Origin: Amphibalanus amphitrite
Lineage: Eukaryota; Arthropoda; Thecostraca; Balanomorpha; Balanidae
Assembly (NCBI RefSeq): GCF_019059575.1
Contig: NW_024882309.1
Span: 270,096 to 334,095, forward strand
Length of the DNA: 64,000 nt
Direction: 5' to 3'
The notes under the pieces: model-generated
Database searches by the model: none
What the model was told of the DNA's origin: nothing
What the model saw: the letters and a program-made list of their open reading frames with translations, nothing else
Shown: in pieces, positions 1 to 11,166 of the stretch
Numbering within the stretch: the stretch's first letter is position 1
Layout of the letters: every line of letters begins with the position of its first letter
Translations under genes and position numbers: made by a program

Positions 1-135
1 GGCAAGGCAAAATGACAGGGATCACGTGGCGTGGAGGACAGTACCTTGGACATTACTTACAGTACTAGTTCCAATAGATAGTGACTAGTCTTCATTTCCG
101 AAATTAGGTACTTGACTCTCGAAAGTCGGTTCCGA
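1..135. other. Unassigned flank
   Basis: I see no ORF, repeat end or RNA gene here. It lies just outside the left arm of the inverted repeat that begins near 136. Confidence 0.4.
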
Positions 136-220
136 CCATAGAGATCTTATATACATAGAGATGACACGTCTATGTTAAAGCACTTGATTTCGTGGCGATT
201 CAGTGGGTCTTTTTAAGCAA
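136..220 (+). repeat. Left arm of a 3.5-kb-spaced inverted repeat
   Basis: The segment from CCATAGAGATCTTATATAC to GTCTTTTTAAGCAA recurs in reverse complement at 3529-3601. The left arm carries about 12 extra bases (near CACGTCTATGTT), so the arms are 85 and 73 bp. The arms could be the ends of an old DNA transposon later filled with other elements, or two opposed copies of a short dispersed repeat. No TSD is visible outside them. Confidence 0.6.
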
Positions 221-410
221 GGTTTTCTGGGGTGCCATGGTCCGTGACTTGCATTTTGTAAGGATTCGGTCAAGGAGATTGTGTTCACATCCGCTTATTT
301 TTAAGTACAGTTTTTCTTTTTTGTCTAGCTGTGACGCTTTCGAGCGTTATTATTGAAATGAAATTAGGCATGTTTTAACCTTATGCTCGTATCAGGTACT
401 GCATGTATCA

Positions 411-1628
411 TTAACCCTCGCCGTCCGACGGGGGGGGGGGGGGCGGGTGCCGCCTCCCTATAGGGTTTTTCACGATAGCTCCGAACACGCGGGCGATAGA
501 GAGCTGAAACTTGGCATACCTGACCTTTGATCCAAGCCGCATCTTGTGACACCAACCGCATTTTCAGGTCAGGTCAGGTCACTGACCTGTGACGTCATAA
601 GTGAACCTCTGCACAGTCCTCAGATGTCGCAACTTCGCAACGCCGTCAGTGCCAGAGGAACTTTCACAGGGAGATGAAACTTACAGGATGTAGTATCATC
701 CAGAGGTCTCACAACTTGTACATATATCTCGGATTTTCCCTAAAAATCACATGAGGTCAGGTCGGCCACGTGACCTCACCATTAAGTATAAGTCAATGGG
801 GAAAAATGAAAACTGCTTTGTTAGCGCCGAGAACTATCTCAAACTGTCTCCAGCACATGGAATCGTGATGTCTTGCACGCCTTGCAAGGTCCGATGCTTC
901 ACTTTTGCATTGTTGACATTGCGTGGCGTCATTTATGGTCACTTGGGTCATTGATTAAAGAAAGCGCGGTTTTGGGGCTCATGATCACATATATAACCGC
1001 AATGAAAACCGTAAGACGGTTTGACAAAAGTCAGTTTGTCAGTTTGGCCAACATGTCTTATTTTCTTGGCCCTATTTTGAATATAATTATTAGCATGAGG
1101 CTTACGGTTTTCATTGCAGTTATATACTTGGGCCATTAGAGTTTTTCATCAATAACTCCCCATCAAATTGAGTTAGCGAGTCGGGAAAGCCACCAATAAA
1201 CTCAGGAAGACCTGCCGATTCGAGTAATATGTAGCATGACCTCTTTCAACCAGCTTCGTGATCTAGGGGAGCTGACCTGCCCTTGACCCGAGGTCAACAC
1301 CTCAAGTTGACCTCACCCGAACAAAAAGTATACCATTCGACGCGCCTGAGCGAGGCGAACACGATGATGCCAAAATCGCGGCTCTCCGACCGTTTTTTTT
1401 GCGAAGTTATGAAAAACTGAACCCTGGCCCTTGGTCACTTGACCTGACCTCATGAGACCTTAAAATCGGGTACCAGTCCCTGTGTCTTGTAACGGCGCAC
1501 ACGCTTGTTTTTTCCGCGACGCTCTAGCTTCATCAGGGGCGAAACGGCGAGGGAAATCGTACCAACGCCCCCCCCCCCCCCCCCGGCCGGCGCGTATGTA
1601 GAAAACCAATAGGTCCGGCGAGAGTTAA
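411..1628. mobile_element. TTAA-flanked piggyBac-like MITE, CCCTCGCCG subfamily
   Basis: The element starts TTAA-CCCTCGCCG and ends CGGCGAGAG-TTAA, so it has short terminal inverted repeats inside a TTAA duplication, as known for piggyBac-type elements. A G-run/C-run palindrome sits just inside the left end and a long C-run just inside the right end. The interior has scattered AGGTCA/TGACCT half-sites and no credible ORF. It shares interior phrases (GAGCTGAAACTTGGCATACC) with the copy at 44208-45562. Confidence 0.8.
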
Positions 1629-1699
1629 TGTATCATTGAATGGGAACATGCAACATATGTATATTTGAGCTTGCACCGTGCTCAGAAAGGTTCAGAACA

Positions 1700-2193
1700 G
1701 CCGTTTTCACGACGGTTGACCGAAAACGCCAAACTTGACCAAATCTTAAGGAACCTACCCTGAAAATTCCATGAACCTGACCCAAATGACCTTAGACCTG
1801 TAACCTTTTTTGGGGGGGACCATGTCAGGGGGGCGATGCATAAAACATGCATCGCACAACAATAGTAAATAGTAAAGTTGGTTCATGTGCTGACCCTCGG
1901 TGACCTGACCTGTGACCTGACATGGTATTATCAGTGACCTCTAATAGCAACATATATTCTAGGCAACGTACGCCCTATTTTTAACGTACGCGAAACATTT
2001 TATCTTTGACCTGACCTGTGACGTCATCGGTGACCCCGAGGTCAATGAGATTGGAGTTCCGTCGACAAATTTGACAGGGCTATCGAACATCGTTTGAATG
2101 TTACGGATCCGTCCAGTAGTTTCGGAGATACGGGAGGGGGGCAAAAAAATGCCCCCCCCCCCACCGCGCGGAAGGTGGCCGGGAGGTCCACCG
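1700..2193. mobile_element. Degenerate fragment of a TTAA-family element
   Basis: The phrase CCTGACCCAAATGACCTT near 1778 matches the interiors of the elements at 59203 and 62837. A G-run/C-run segment follows near 2137-2162. Intact termini are missing: the right limit ends in CGGGTTGA rather than CGGGTTAA. The start also carries the dispersed motif AGCCGTTTTCACGA, seen again near 45649 and inverted near 61974. Boundaries are approximate. Confidence 0.45.
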
Positions 2194-2245
2194 CCTGCCG
2201 GGTTGATGAGACCCTGAATGAGAGAGAATGTTTTTAGGCGAGCTT

Positions 2246-2695
2246 TTAAAGGAAACAGTCCACTTTCCTGAAATCAGTATTTTGCTTTTGATTTATGATT
2301 TTTTATGCTCAAAATAATCATGAAATAAAATAAAACCTTTTTGTAAAAACAATTATTTTCTTTATTTTAATATAGGGCGAACTATATTCTATGTAAAATA
2401 ATGTTTGACGCGGAAGCTTATTACGCATTGACCAATCATATTGCGTAGCTCAAACCTACGAATACTGCATTGGCTGTAAGCAGCACGCTGATTGGCTGAC
2501 GATGACGTGGCTGCATTCCTGTGCAAGGCACGCATTCCTCTACAAGGCACTCTTTTCGGAACGAGAAATGGAATTTCTTCGTCTAGGGTGATCGTTGAGC
2601 CGTAAAAGCTCCTGATTTGTGCTAGTCTCAGCTCAAGCTACGAAACTGCTATTCCAGCTCAAAACCCCATGTTAAAAGTGAACTATTTCCTTTAA
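2246..2695. mobile_element. 450-bp TTAA MITE with AAGGAAAYAGT termini
   Basis: The left end TTAAAGGAAACAGTCCACTT matches the reverse complement of the right end (AAGTGAACTATTTCCTTTAA) with two transitions. TTAA target duplications with AAGG-type ends fit Kolobok- or piggyBac-type MITEs. It is unrelated in sequence to the CCCKCGC family found elsewhere in the window. It has no ORF. Confidence 0.75.
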
Positions 2696-2879
2696 GGAAT
2701 TCAATAAAAACACAAAATGAAATCATGCTACAAATTTCATTGCTTACCTCAGGAATGAAATAAGCCAGGAAAGAACAGCAATATTTTTAACCAGTAAAAC
2801 GCCTTTTGGGGCGACCAACGGAGCGAGCGAGAGGGTGGGCCTTGGACAAGCAAATTTGCAAGGGACACCTCCAACTAAC

Positions 2880-3375
2880 TTGTGCACTGCACCCTACTAA
2901 CCGGTCCCTAGCGATGTGCCAAATTTGAGCGCAATCGGCCTAGCCGTTCTCGAGATCTGGATGCGGCACCCTGCACGTGCACACGTGCAAAATGGGTCGC
3001 AACTGACTTTTGCACGGCACCCTACTAACTGGTCCCTAACCATGTACCAAATTTCAGCACAATCGGTTCAGCCGTTCTCGAGATCTGGAATCGACCCCTG
3101 CACGTGCGCACGTGCAGCAGCACCCCAACTGTGGCACACGGATATGCATTGCCTAGTGGGTGCCTACCTACATACCAACTTTCAGCGCAATCGGCCAAGT
3201 AGTTACCAAGATATTGCAACAATTGCAAAACTGACACCTCTTCGTTTTGCACGTGGCACGTGCATAAGCGGTCATCAACATGCATCGAGAATAGTCCAAT
3301 ACTTGGTAGAAGGAATGAAGCTACCCTAGAAATATTATCGAATGTAAATCGGTCAAGTGGTTGCTGAGATATAAG
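2880..3375. repeat. Short tandem units carrying an AATCGGYYMAG phrase
   Basis: Two units about 129 bp apart share GCACCCTACTAACYGGTCCC followed by AATCGG-YYNAGCCGTTCTCGAGAT (near 2931 and 3060). Two more divergent copies of the AATCGG phrase lie near 3188 and 3346. The same phrase appears in every unit of the 41.0-44.0 kb array. The 137-codon frame across this stretch is most likely a by-product. Confidence 0.5.
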
Positions 3376-3528
3376 CCTCGCAAAAGCGTAACTACGGCCG
3401 GCCGGCCGCTCATACTCAGAAATTTCCGTTAATCTACGAAAGACTACGCTTGCTTCGCTCGCTACGTAATAATTTCTTCAGACTAACAATGCCTCAGCCA
3501 TATTGGCACGCTACTGGCTGAAAATAAG

Positions 3529-3601
3529 TTGCTTAAAAAGACCCACTGAATCGCCACGATTTTAAGTGCATGTCATCTCTATGTATATAAGATCTCTATG
3601 G
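3529..3601 (-). repeat. Right arm of the distant inverted repeat
   Basis: This is the reverse complement of 136-220. See that entry for the comparison. Confidence 0.6.
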
Positions 3602-3699
3602 TTCCGACGAGGTCATATTACAGATGCACCGCGGCACGGGAAACAATCCCTGGCTCGGCAATGGACATCACGGCATGAACAGGTTGAGGTAGGAAAACG

Positions 3700-3707
3700 G
3701 GTGTTTG
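3700..3707. repeat. 8-bp TSD (left) of hAT copy 1
   Basis: GGTGTTTG precedes the CAGGGGCGTAGG terminus and is repeated exactly at 5637-5644 after the other terminus. Confidence 0.9.
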
Positions 3708-5636
3708 CAGGGGCGTAGGCAGGGGGGGGCCACTGGGCCATGGCCCCCCCCCCCCCCTTGGGCGCCGAAGGCGCCCTTGCGATTGGAGGGCGCCGAAGGC
3801 GCCCTCCAATCGCGAATGCAATTGTGATAGAATCGAATCGAAAAACAATCGCGACTGGATACGTAAGCCTATATGATCGCTGCCTTCCTGCCCACTGATG
3901 CCCTCATTTGATCGGTGTACTCCTACCTATTGGTGCTCTCCTGTAAATAGGCGCCCTCTCACCCGAAGGCGCCCTCCTGTAGGTCGCCACCCTGCTACAC
4001 ATTGCTACCATTCTGCTGGTCGGCGCCCTCATAATTATTGGCGCCCTCCTATCTATTGCGCCCTCATGTGAAATTTTTATGGCCGCCCTCCTCCCTTTTG
4101 GCACCCTCTTGTTGAGTGCCGCCCTTCTAGCCATTGGCGCCCTCCTACCTATTGGTTTCCTAGTCCCTCCTGTTGAATGCTAATCGGGGCCCTTCTACCT
4201 ATTGGCGCCCTCGTGTTGATCGCCGCCCTCCTAACCACTGGCGCCCTCCTGTTGATCGCCGCCCTCCTATCCACTGGCACCTTCCTGTTAAATCGGCGCC
4301 CTCCTCACAGACGCCCTCCTGTTCAATGTCATCCTCGGGCAAAGGCGCCTTCCTCACCATTGCCACCCTCCTGTTAATCGTCACCCTTCCACTCATTGGC
4401 GACTTCCTGTTGATGACCGCCCTCCTACCCATTGGCGACCTCTTGTTGATCGCCACCTTCCTATCTATTGGTGCTCTCCTGTTCCTTGCCGCCCTCTCAC
4501 CCATGGTGGCACCCTCCTGTTGATTGTTGATCGGAGCCTTCTTACCTATTGGCGCCCCCCTTTTGATCGCCGCCCTTCTACCCATTGGCGTCCAAGTTTC
4601 GGTGATTGAAGGTGCTCAACACTGTATGCATCTGTGAGAAGGTCATGAGGGCTGGTCGAGGTAATTTGGATGAAAAGCCCGAGAAGACTAATCGATCTCA
4701 TGAGGAACAGCCCTGTTATGGTTCCTCTTTCTGTTGCTGCCGCCTTCTCGTTGTGCGCTTGTGTTTACGCACCTCGCGCTCCGGTATCAATCCGATATGG
4801 TGATCTGGTGTCGGTGAGTATGCCACCGCCAATAAACTTTTCTAAATTTCTACATCGTCACCCATGGGCAAAGCTTTCTATACAGCTTGTGTGGCATCGG
4901 CCCCACCAAACCTTAGGTATTTTTTACACCTTCAAATTTGGTAAAAGAGCGGGAAGAGCTTTGAACAGTGAGCACGCAAAAGATGTGCCTAAAAAGCGGA
5001 GGAAAAGGTTGTTTTCAAAAATTTCGCGCGCCTTCGGCGCAGCATTTCGCAAACTCTTCTTTACTAGGAACTTAGTACCTATGCCAATAACTTGCAACCT
5101 TTTTGTCACGTGTGAGATGAACCCGCGCCAGGAGGTTTCTTCAGACATGCGGTTAAAAAAGATCCGAAAAAGGTGCCACTACGTTACGAGCTTCCGTTTT
5201 TTTTCCTGGGGGAGAGAGGGAAGTGGGTGAGCGGGAGGGGCACACCTTTTGGTACATTGCTTTTACACGTGCTGTAAAAATGCAAACCATAGTCGCTAAA
5301 AGCAAGGTCATCAGGTCATGTCAAGTGCTCTAACTTAAAAAAAGTGCTCTAACTTAACTTAAATTGTCACTTAAGCTGAGCGGGTGACTTGACCTTTTTT
5401 GGCCTGGAGTAAAAACAAAATACACACGATGCCAAATCAATGCAGCATAACCTACCATACCAAGTCACGCAAAAAAAAAAACTGGTGGCGTGGTAAAAAA
5501 ACGCATCCACCCCCCCCCCCCCCCCCCCCCCACTGAGCGGATTTTTATCTCGCGACCGTATGGCGCCCTCCTGGGGTGAGGTGGCGCCCTCCAAACCCTT
5601 GGCCCCCCCCTTCGCGATTTTCTAAATACGCCGCTG
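3708..5636 (+). mobile_element. Non-autonomous hAT element, copy 1
   Basis: The ends are CAGGGGCGTAGGCAGG and, in reverse complement, CAGCGGCGTATTTAG, flanked by the perfect 8-bp duplication GGTGTTTG. Ends of the form CAGNGGCGTA with 8-bp TSDs are typical of the hAT superfamily. Inside are a strong hairpin (3784-3810 region), a GCGCCCTCC minisatellite (about 3900-4590) and a conserved middle block (about 4600-5390). That block is shared with the inverted copy at 30205-32684. The two copies do not keep a common reading frame through the block, so no transposase is encoded. Confidence 0.9.
3900..4590 (+). repeat. GCGCCCTCC minisatellite inside hAT copy 1
   Basis: Degenerate tandem units alternate between an ATTGGCGCCCTCCT type and a GTTGATCGCCGCCCTCCT type. 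The matching block in copy 2 lies at about 31515-32390 on the opposite strand. ORFs across it reflect repeat structure rather than a gene. Confidence 0.75.
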
Positions 5637-5644
5637 GGTGTTTG
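5637..5644. repeat. 8-bp TSD (right) of hAT copy 1
   Basis: GGTGTTTG, identical to 3700-3707. Confidence 0.9.
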
Positions 5645-6156
5645 AGCAACCCATGTTCATTGTGCCAGTCATCAGTCATGCCAGGGCACTAAAGAGTCAG
5701 TCATGCATGACACGCTCATGACTAACTTGCGAATTACGATTCCTGACCACTGGCGGTCGCAGCCGCTAGCAAAAGGGGGGGCCAAAGTCACACTCGCGGG
5801 ACATAACATTTATCCGTCACCGGGAGGGGGGGGGGTGATCGGCTATTTTTTTACGTCCACGAGGTGCCGCGCAGTTGGCATTACTTATGCTTCATCCATC
5901 TGATTCTTGCGTGAAATCTTTAAGCTCAATTTAAGGCAAACTCACCAGTTCCATTTCCCGTCCCACGGTGCTTCCACCGGTCGGCCCACTGCACCATGAC
6001 GACGGATCGGTGTAGCATAGGTATACTGGAAGGTCAGGCACGCGGATTCATGACCTTACCACTATAAAACAATTCGGAAAAGTACAGATACCTCTTGCTT
6101 TGAACAAGCATGTGAAACCCAGAGAGCATTTTCAGACTATGACATTTACCTACCCA
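5645..6156. other. Spacer with a hAT-like end fragment
   Basis: No gene is seen. CACTGGCGGTCGCAG near 5750, followed by G-runs, resembles the CAGTGGCGG-type ends found at 22725 and 58254 but has no partner end. Confidence 0.35.
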
Positions 6157-6165
6157 TATAGGTAA
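6157..6165. repeat. 9-bp TSD (left) of foldback element 1
   Basis: TATAGGTAA directly precedes the terminus ATGTCCGTGAAG and recurs at 21628-21636 after the opposite terminus. Confidence 0.85.
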
Positions 6166-6310
6166 ATGTCCGTGAAGTTAGCGTCAGCAACAGCAACGAA
6201 TACAGCGTCGGATTCAGAATCGCTTAAAAAACCGCCATCAGGTTAATTTGGGGACGGGGAACACGAATATGACATTTATTTTGCCCTAGCTCCCTTCCTT
6301 CATCCCTTAA

Positions 6311-8610
6311 TCGTCCCTTAAAGGACGGGGCGCGTCAAAAGTGCCCCAAGGCTTCGTCTGATCGCCAAAATAATGGTCGCAATCGATTCCTCGGGTCAAT
6401 ATCTAACCTCAGTCGAAGGTTCCAGACCTGTGCCTCCTATCCTTCATCCCTTAATCGTCCCTTAAAGGACGGGGCGCGTCAAAAGTGCCCCAAGGCTTCG
6501 TCTGATCGCCAAAATAATGGTCGCAATCGATTCCTCGGGTCAATATCTAACCTCAGTCGAAGATTCCAGACCTGTGCCTCCTATCCTTCATCCCTTAATC
6601 GTCCCTTAAAGGACGGGGCGCGTCAAAAGTGCCCCAAGGCTTCGTCTGATCGCCAAAATAATGGTCGCACTCGATTCCTCGGGTCAATATCTAACCTCAG
6701 TCGAAGGTTCCAGACCTGTGCCTCCTATCCTTCATCCCTTAATCGTCCCTTAAAGGACGGGGCGCGTCAAAAGTGCCCCAAGGCTTCGTCTGATCGCCAA
6801 AATAATGGTCGCAATCGATTCCTCGGGTCAATATCTAACCTCAGACGAAGGTTCCAGACCTGTGCCTCCTATCCTTCATCCCTTAATCGTCCCTTAAAGG
6901 ACGGGGCGCGTCAAAAGTGCCCCAAGGCTTCGTCTGATCGCCAAAATAATGGTCGCAATCGATTCCCCGGGTCAATATTTAACCTCACTCGAAGGTTCCA
7001 GACCTGTGCCTCCTATCCTTCATCCCTTAATCGTCCCTTAAAGGACGGGGCGCGTCAAAAGTGCCCCAAGGCTTCGTCTGATCGCCAAAATAATGGTCGC
7101 AATCGATTCCTCGGGTCAATATCTAGCCTCAGTCGAAGGTTCCAGACCTGTGCCTCCTATTCTTCATCCCTTAATCGTCCCTTAAAGGACGGGGCGCGCC
7201 AAAAGAGCCCCAAGGCTTCGTCTGATCGCCAAAATAATGGTCGCAATCGATTCCTCGGGTCAATATCTAACCTCAGTCGAAGGTTCCAGACCTGTGCCTC
7301 CTATCCTTCATCCCTTAATCGTCCCTTAAAGGACGGGGCGCGTCAAAAGTGCCCCAAGGCTTCGTCTGATCGCCAAAATAATGGTCGCAATCGATTCCTC
7401 GGGTCAATATCTAACCTCAGTCAAAGGTTCCAGACCTGTGCCTCCTATCCTTCATCCCTTAATCGTCCCTTAAAGGACGGGGCGCGTCAAAAGTGCCCCA
7501 AGGCTTCGTCTGATCGCCAAAATAATGGTCGCAATCGATTCCTCGGGTCAATATCTAACCTCAGTCGAAGGTTCCAGACCTGTGGCTCCTATCCTTCATC
7601 CCTTAATCGTCCCATAAAGGACGGGGCGCGTCAAAAGTGCCTCAAGGCTTCGTCTGATCGCCAAAATAACGGTCGCAATCGATTCCTCGGGTCAATATCT
7701 AACCTCAGTCGAAGGTTCCAGACCTGTGCCTCCTATCCTTCATCCCTTAATCGTCCCTTAAAGGACGGGGCGCGTCAAAAGTGCCCCAAGGCTTCGTCTG
7801 ATCGCCAAAATAATGGTTGAAATCGATTCCTCGGGTCAATATCTAACCTCAGTCGAAGGTTCCAGACCTGTGCCTCCTATCCTTCATCCCTTAATCGTCC
7901 CTTAAAGGACGGGGCGCATCAAAAGTGCCTCAAGGCTTCGTCTGATCGCCAAAATAATGCTCGCAATCAATTCCTCGGGTCAATATCTAACCTCAGTCGA
8001 AGGTTCCAGACCTGTGCCTCCTATCCTTCATCCCTTAATCGTTCCTTAAAGGACGGGTCGCGTCAAAAGTGCCCCAAGGCTTCGTCTGATCGCCAAAATA
8101 ATGCTCGCAATCAATTCCTCGGGTCAATATCTAACCTCAGTCGAAGGTTCCAGACCTGTGCCTCCTATCCTTCATCCCTTAATCGTTCCTTAAAGGACGG
8201 GTCGCGTCAAAAGTGCCCCAAGGCTTCGTCTGATCGCCAAAAATATGGTCGCAATCGATTCCTCGGGTCAATATCTAACCTCAGTCGAAGGTTCCAGACC
8301 TGTGTCTCCTATCCTTCATCCCTTAATCGTCCCTTAATAGACAGGGCGCGTCAAAAGTGCCCCAAGGCTTCGTCTGATCGCCAAAATAATGGTCGCAATC
8401 GATTCCTCGGGTCAATATCTAACCTCAGTCGAAGGTTCCAGACCTGTGCCTCCTACCCTTCATCCCTTAATCGTCCCTTAAAGGACGGGGCGCGTCAAAA
8501 GTGCCCCAAGGCTTCGTCTAATCGCCAAAATAATGGTCGCAATCGATTCCTCGGGTCAATATCTAACCTCAGTCGTAGGTTCCAGACCTGTGTCTCCTAT
8601 CCTTCATCCC
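6311..8610 (+). repeat. 144-bp satellite, left arm part 1
   Basis: There are about 16 head-to-tail units, each containing TCGTCCCTTAAAGGACGGGG and CAATCGATTCCTCGGGTCAA. The spacing is exactly 144 bp (unit starts 6311, 6455, 6599). Because 144 is a multiple of three, any open frame stays open across many units, producing long spurious ORFs. The array is interrupted by the TTAA element at 8611. Confidence 0.95.
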
Positions 8611-9798
8611 TTAACCCGCGCCCAGATGGGGTCTGCCGAGCAATGCGGTCTGATGGGGGGGGGGCCATTTTGGCCCCCCCCTCAGATCTCGAGAACCACG
8701 CAACATAGCGACAAGCGGTAAACGGTGTTGGATAGCCCCAACGGGGAACTACCTTGTGACCCAATTTCATTGACCTCGGTCAAACCGATGACGTCACAGG
8801 TCAGGTCAAAGGTCGAATTTTCACCGTTTACAGGCATTTCAAGAAATGCGTTGTAAAATCGAGTAAAATGCATTTCATTGAAAATCATCGATGGGGAAAT
8901 GATCTTCAAACACATATTTTGCTATTTGAGGTCACTGATACCAGGTCAGGTCACAGAGGTCAGGTCACTGGGGGGGGGGGGGGTCACAATATGAAAGTGT
9001 CGTGTGATACATGTTTTATGGTCCATTTTACATGACAAATGCGATTATGTGGGTCAGACAGACTTAAGGGCCAGCTTAGATCACGTTTTGGTCAAGGTCA
9101 GGTCAAGGTCAGGTCAAGGTCAGGTCAAATTAGGTCAAATTTCAAACATGATATTTTTGCATAAAATGGGTATTGATTCGATGCCGCTCGTCACGGGGAG
9201 TTCAATGGTGGTCTCCGTTTTGCGCTACGAGGTCTAGAATTGCTAAAAATTGAGTTCAAAAATTTGACGTCATCAATTTTTAACAGTTTTTTCGCTATAA
9301 CTTGGCCAAAAAAGAGGTATCGATCTAAAATTTGGTGTGTATATCGAAGAGCGCAGGGACTATCACATATATTCCGTTTTTTTTCGAAATTCGAAAAAAA
9401 ATTGGAATTTTTTTGAGTTTTTCTAAAAAAAATCAATTTTTTTGATTTTTGGGGGTCACAATCCCAAAATTTCGAAAATCCGAGATGGCAGTTTTGTAGC
9501 GCCGTCTTTTCTTTACACAACCACATAAAGAACTTTAAAATTGCTTGTTAACTGTAGAATTGGTGAGCGTTTCAAGATGTCATGTTTTTTGCTCATTTTT
9601 ACTCGAACATGACCTAAGTTTGACCTCAATAACTCCTGACCTGAGGTGACCTGTGACTTGAAATTTTGTGTGAAGGTGTCAAATTGATGCCCGGTAAGGT
9701 ACCCAAAATTTGGCGGTGCTGCGCGCTGCCGTTTTCGCGCTATTTAAGAAAAACCACAGGGGGGGCCAAAATGGCCCCCCCATCAGGGCGCGGGTTAA
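8611..9798 (+). mobile_element. TTAA-flanked piggyBac-like MITE nested in the satellite
   Basis: The left end is TTAA-CCCGCGCCCAGATGGGG and the right end, in reverse complement, TTAA-CCCGCGCCCTGATGGGG. Removing the element and one TTAA restores CATCCC-TTAA-TCGTCCC, the intact satellite sequence. Subterminal palindromes of the form G-run/CCATTTTGG/C-run occur at both ends. The left end carries a second copy of the core (TCTGATGGGG near 8649). AGGTCA/TCAAGGTCA clusters lie at 9089-9145. It has no credible ORF. Confidence 0.92.
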
Positions 9799-11157
9799 TC
9801 GTCCCTTAAAGGACAGGGCGCGTCAAAAGTGCCCCAAGGCTTCGTCTGATCGCCAAAATAATGGTCGCAATCGATTCCTCGGGTCAATATCTAACCTCAG
9901 TCGAAGGTTCCAGACCTGTGCCTCCTATCCTTCATCCCTTAATCGTCCCTTAAAGGACGGGGCGCGTCAAAAGTGCCCCAAGGCTTCGTCTGATCGCCAA
10001 AATAATGGTCGCAATCGATTCCTCGGGTCAATATCTAACCTCAGTCGTAGGTTCCAGACCTGTGCCTCCTATCCTTCATCCCTTAATCGTCCCTTAAAGG
10101 ACGGGGCGCGTCAAAAGTGCCCCAAGGCTTCGTCTGATCGCCAAAATAATGGTCGCAATCGATTCCTCGGGTCAATATCTAACCTCAGTCGAAGGTTCCA
10201 GACCTGTGCCTCCTATCCTTCATCCCTTAATCGTCCCTTAAAGGACGGGGCGCGTCAAAAGTGCCTCAAGGCTTCGTCTGATCGCCAAAATAATGGTCGC
10301 AATCGATTCCTCGGGTCAATATCTAACCTCAGTCGAAGGTTCCAGACCTGTGCCTCCTATCCTTCATCCCTTAATCGTCCCTTAAAGGACGGGGCGCGTC
10401 AAAAGTGCCCCAAGGCTTCGTCTGATCGCCAAAATAATGGTCGCAATCGATTCCTCGGGTCAATATCTAACCACAGTCGAAGGTTCCAGACCTGTGCCTC
10501 CTATCCTTCATCCCTTAATCGTCCCTTAAAGGACGGGGCGCGTCAAAAGTGCCTCAAGGCTTCGTCTGATCGCCAAAATAACGGTCGCAATCGATTCCTC
10601 GGGTCAATATCTAACCTCAGTCGAAGGTTCCAGACCTGTGCCTCCTATCCTTCATCCCTTAATCGTCCCTTAAAGGACGGGGCGCGTCAAAAGTGCCCCA
10701 AGGCTTCGTCTGATCGCCAAAATAATGGTTGCAATCGATTCCTCGGGTCAATATCTAACCTCAGTCGAAGGTTCCAGACCTGTGCCTCCTATCCTTCATC
10801 CCTTAATCGTCCCTTAAAGGACGGGGCGCGTCAAAAGTGCCCCAAGGCTTCGTCTGATCGCCAAAATAATGGTCGCAATCGATTCCTCGGGTCAATATCT
10901 AACCTCAGTCGAAGGTTCCAGACCTGTGCCTCCTATCCTTCATCCCTTAATCGTCCTTTAAAGGACGGGGCGCGTCAAAAAAGTGCCCCAAGGGTTCGTC
11001 TGATCGCCAAAATAATGGTCGCAATCGATTCCTCGGGTCAATATCTAACCTCAGTCGAAGGTTCCAGACCTGTGCCTCCTATCATTCATCCCTTAATCGT
11101 CCCTTAAAGGACGGGGCGCGTCAAAAGTGCCCCAAGGCTTCGTCTGATCGCCAAAAT
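9799..11157 (+). repeat. 144-bp satellite, left arm part 2
   Basis: About 9.5 further units continue in the same orientation after the nested element. The 465-codon frame across 9710-11107 is an open repeat frame with a 48-residue period and starts inside the MITE. It is not annotated as a gene. The orientation flips at about 11158. Confidence 0.95.
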
Positions 11158-11166
11158 CAGACGTCC

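Noticed and set aside
4670-5230. 186-codon ORF in hAT copy 1
   Set aside because: The matching block in copy 2 shifts frame repeatedly and only a short stretch agrees, so selection on a protein is not supported.
9710-11107. 465-codon ORF with 48-residue repeats
   Set aside because: It is an open frame through the 144-bp satellite, whose length is a multiple of three, and it starts inside a MITE. Other satellite tracts give the same protein text on the opposite strand.
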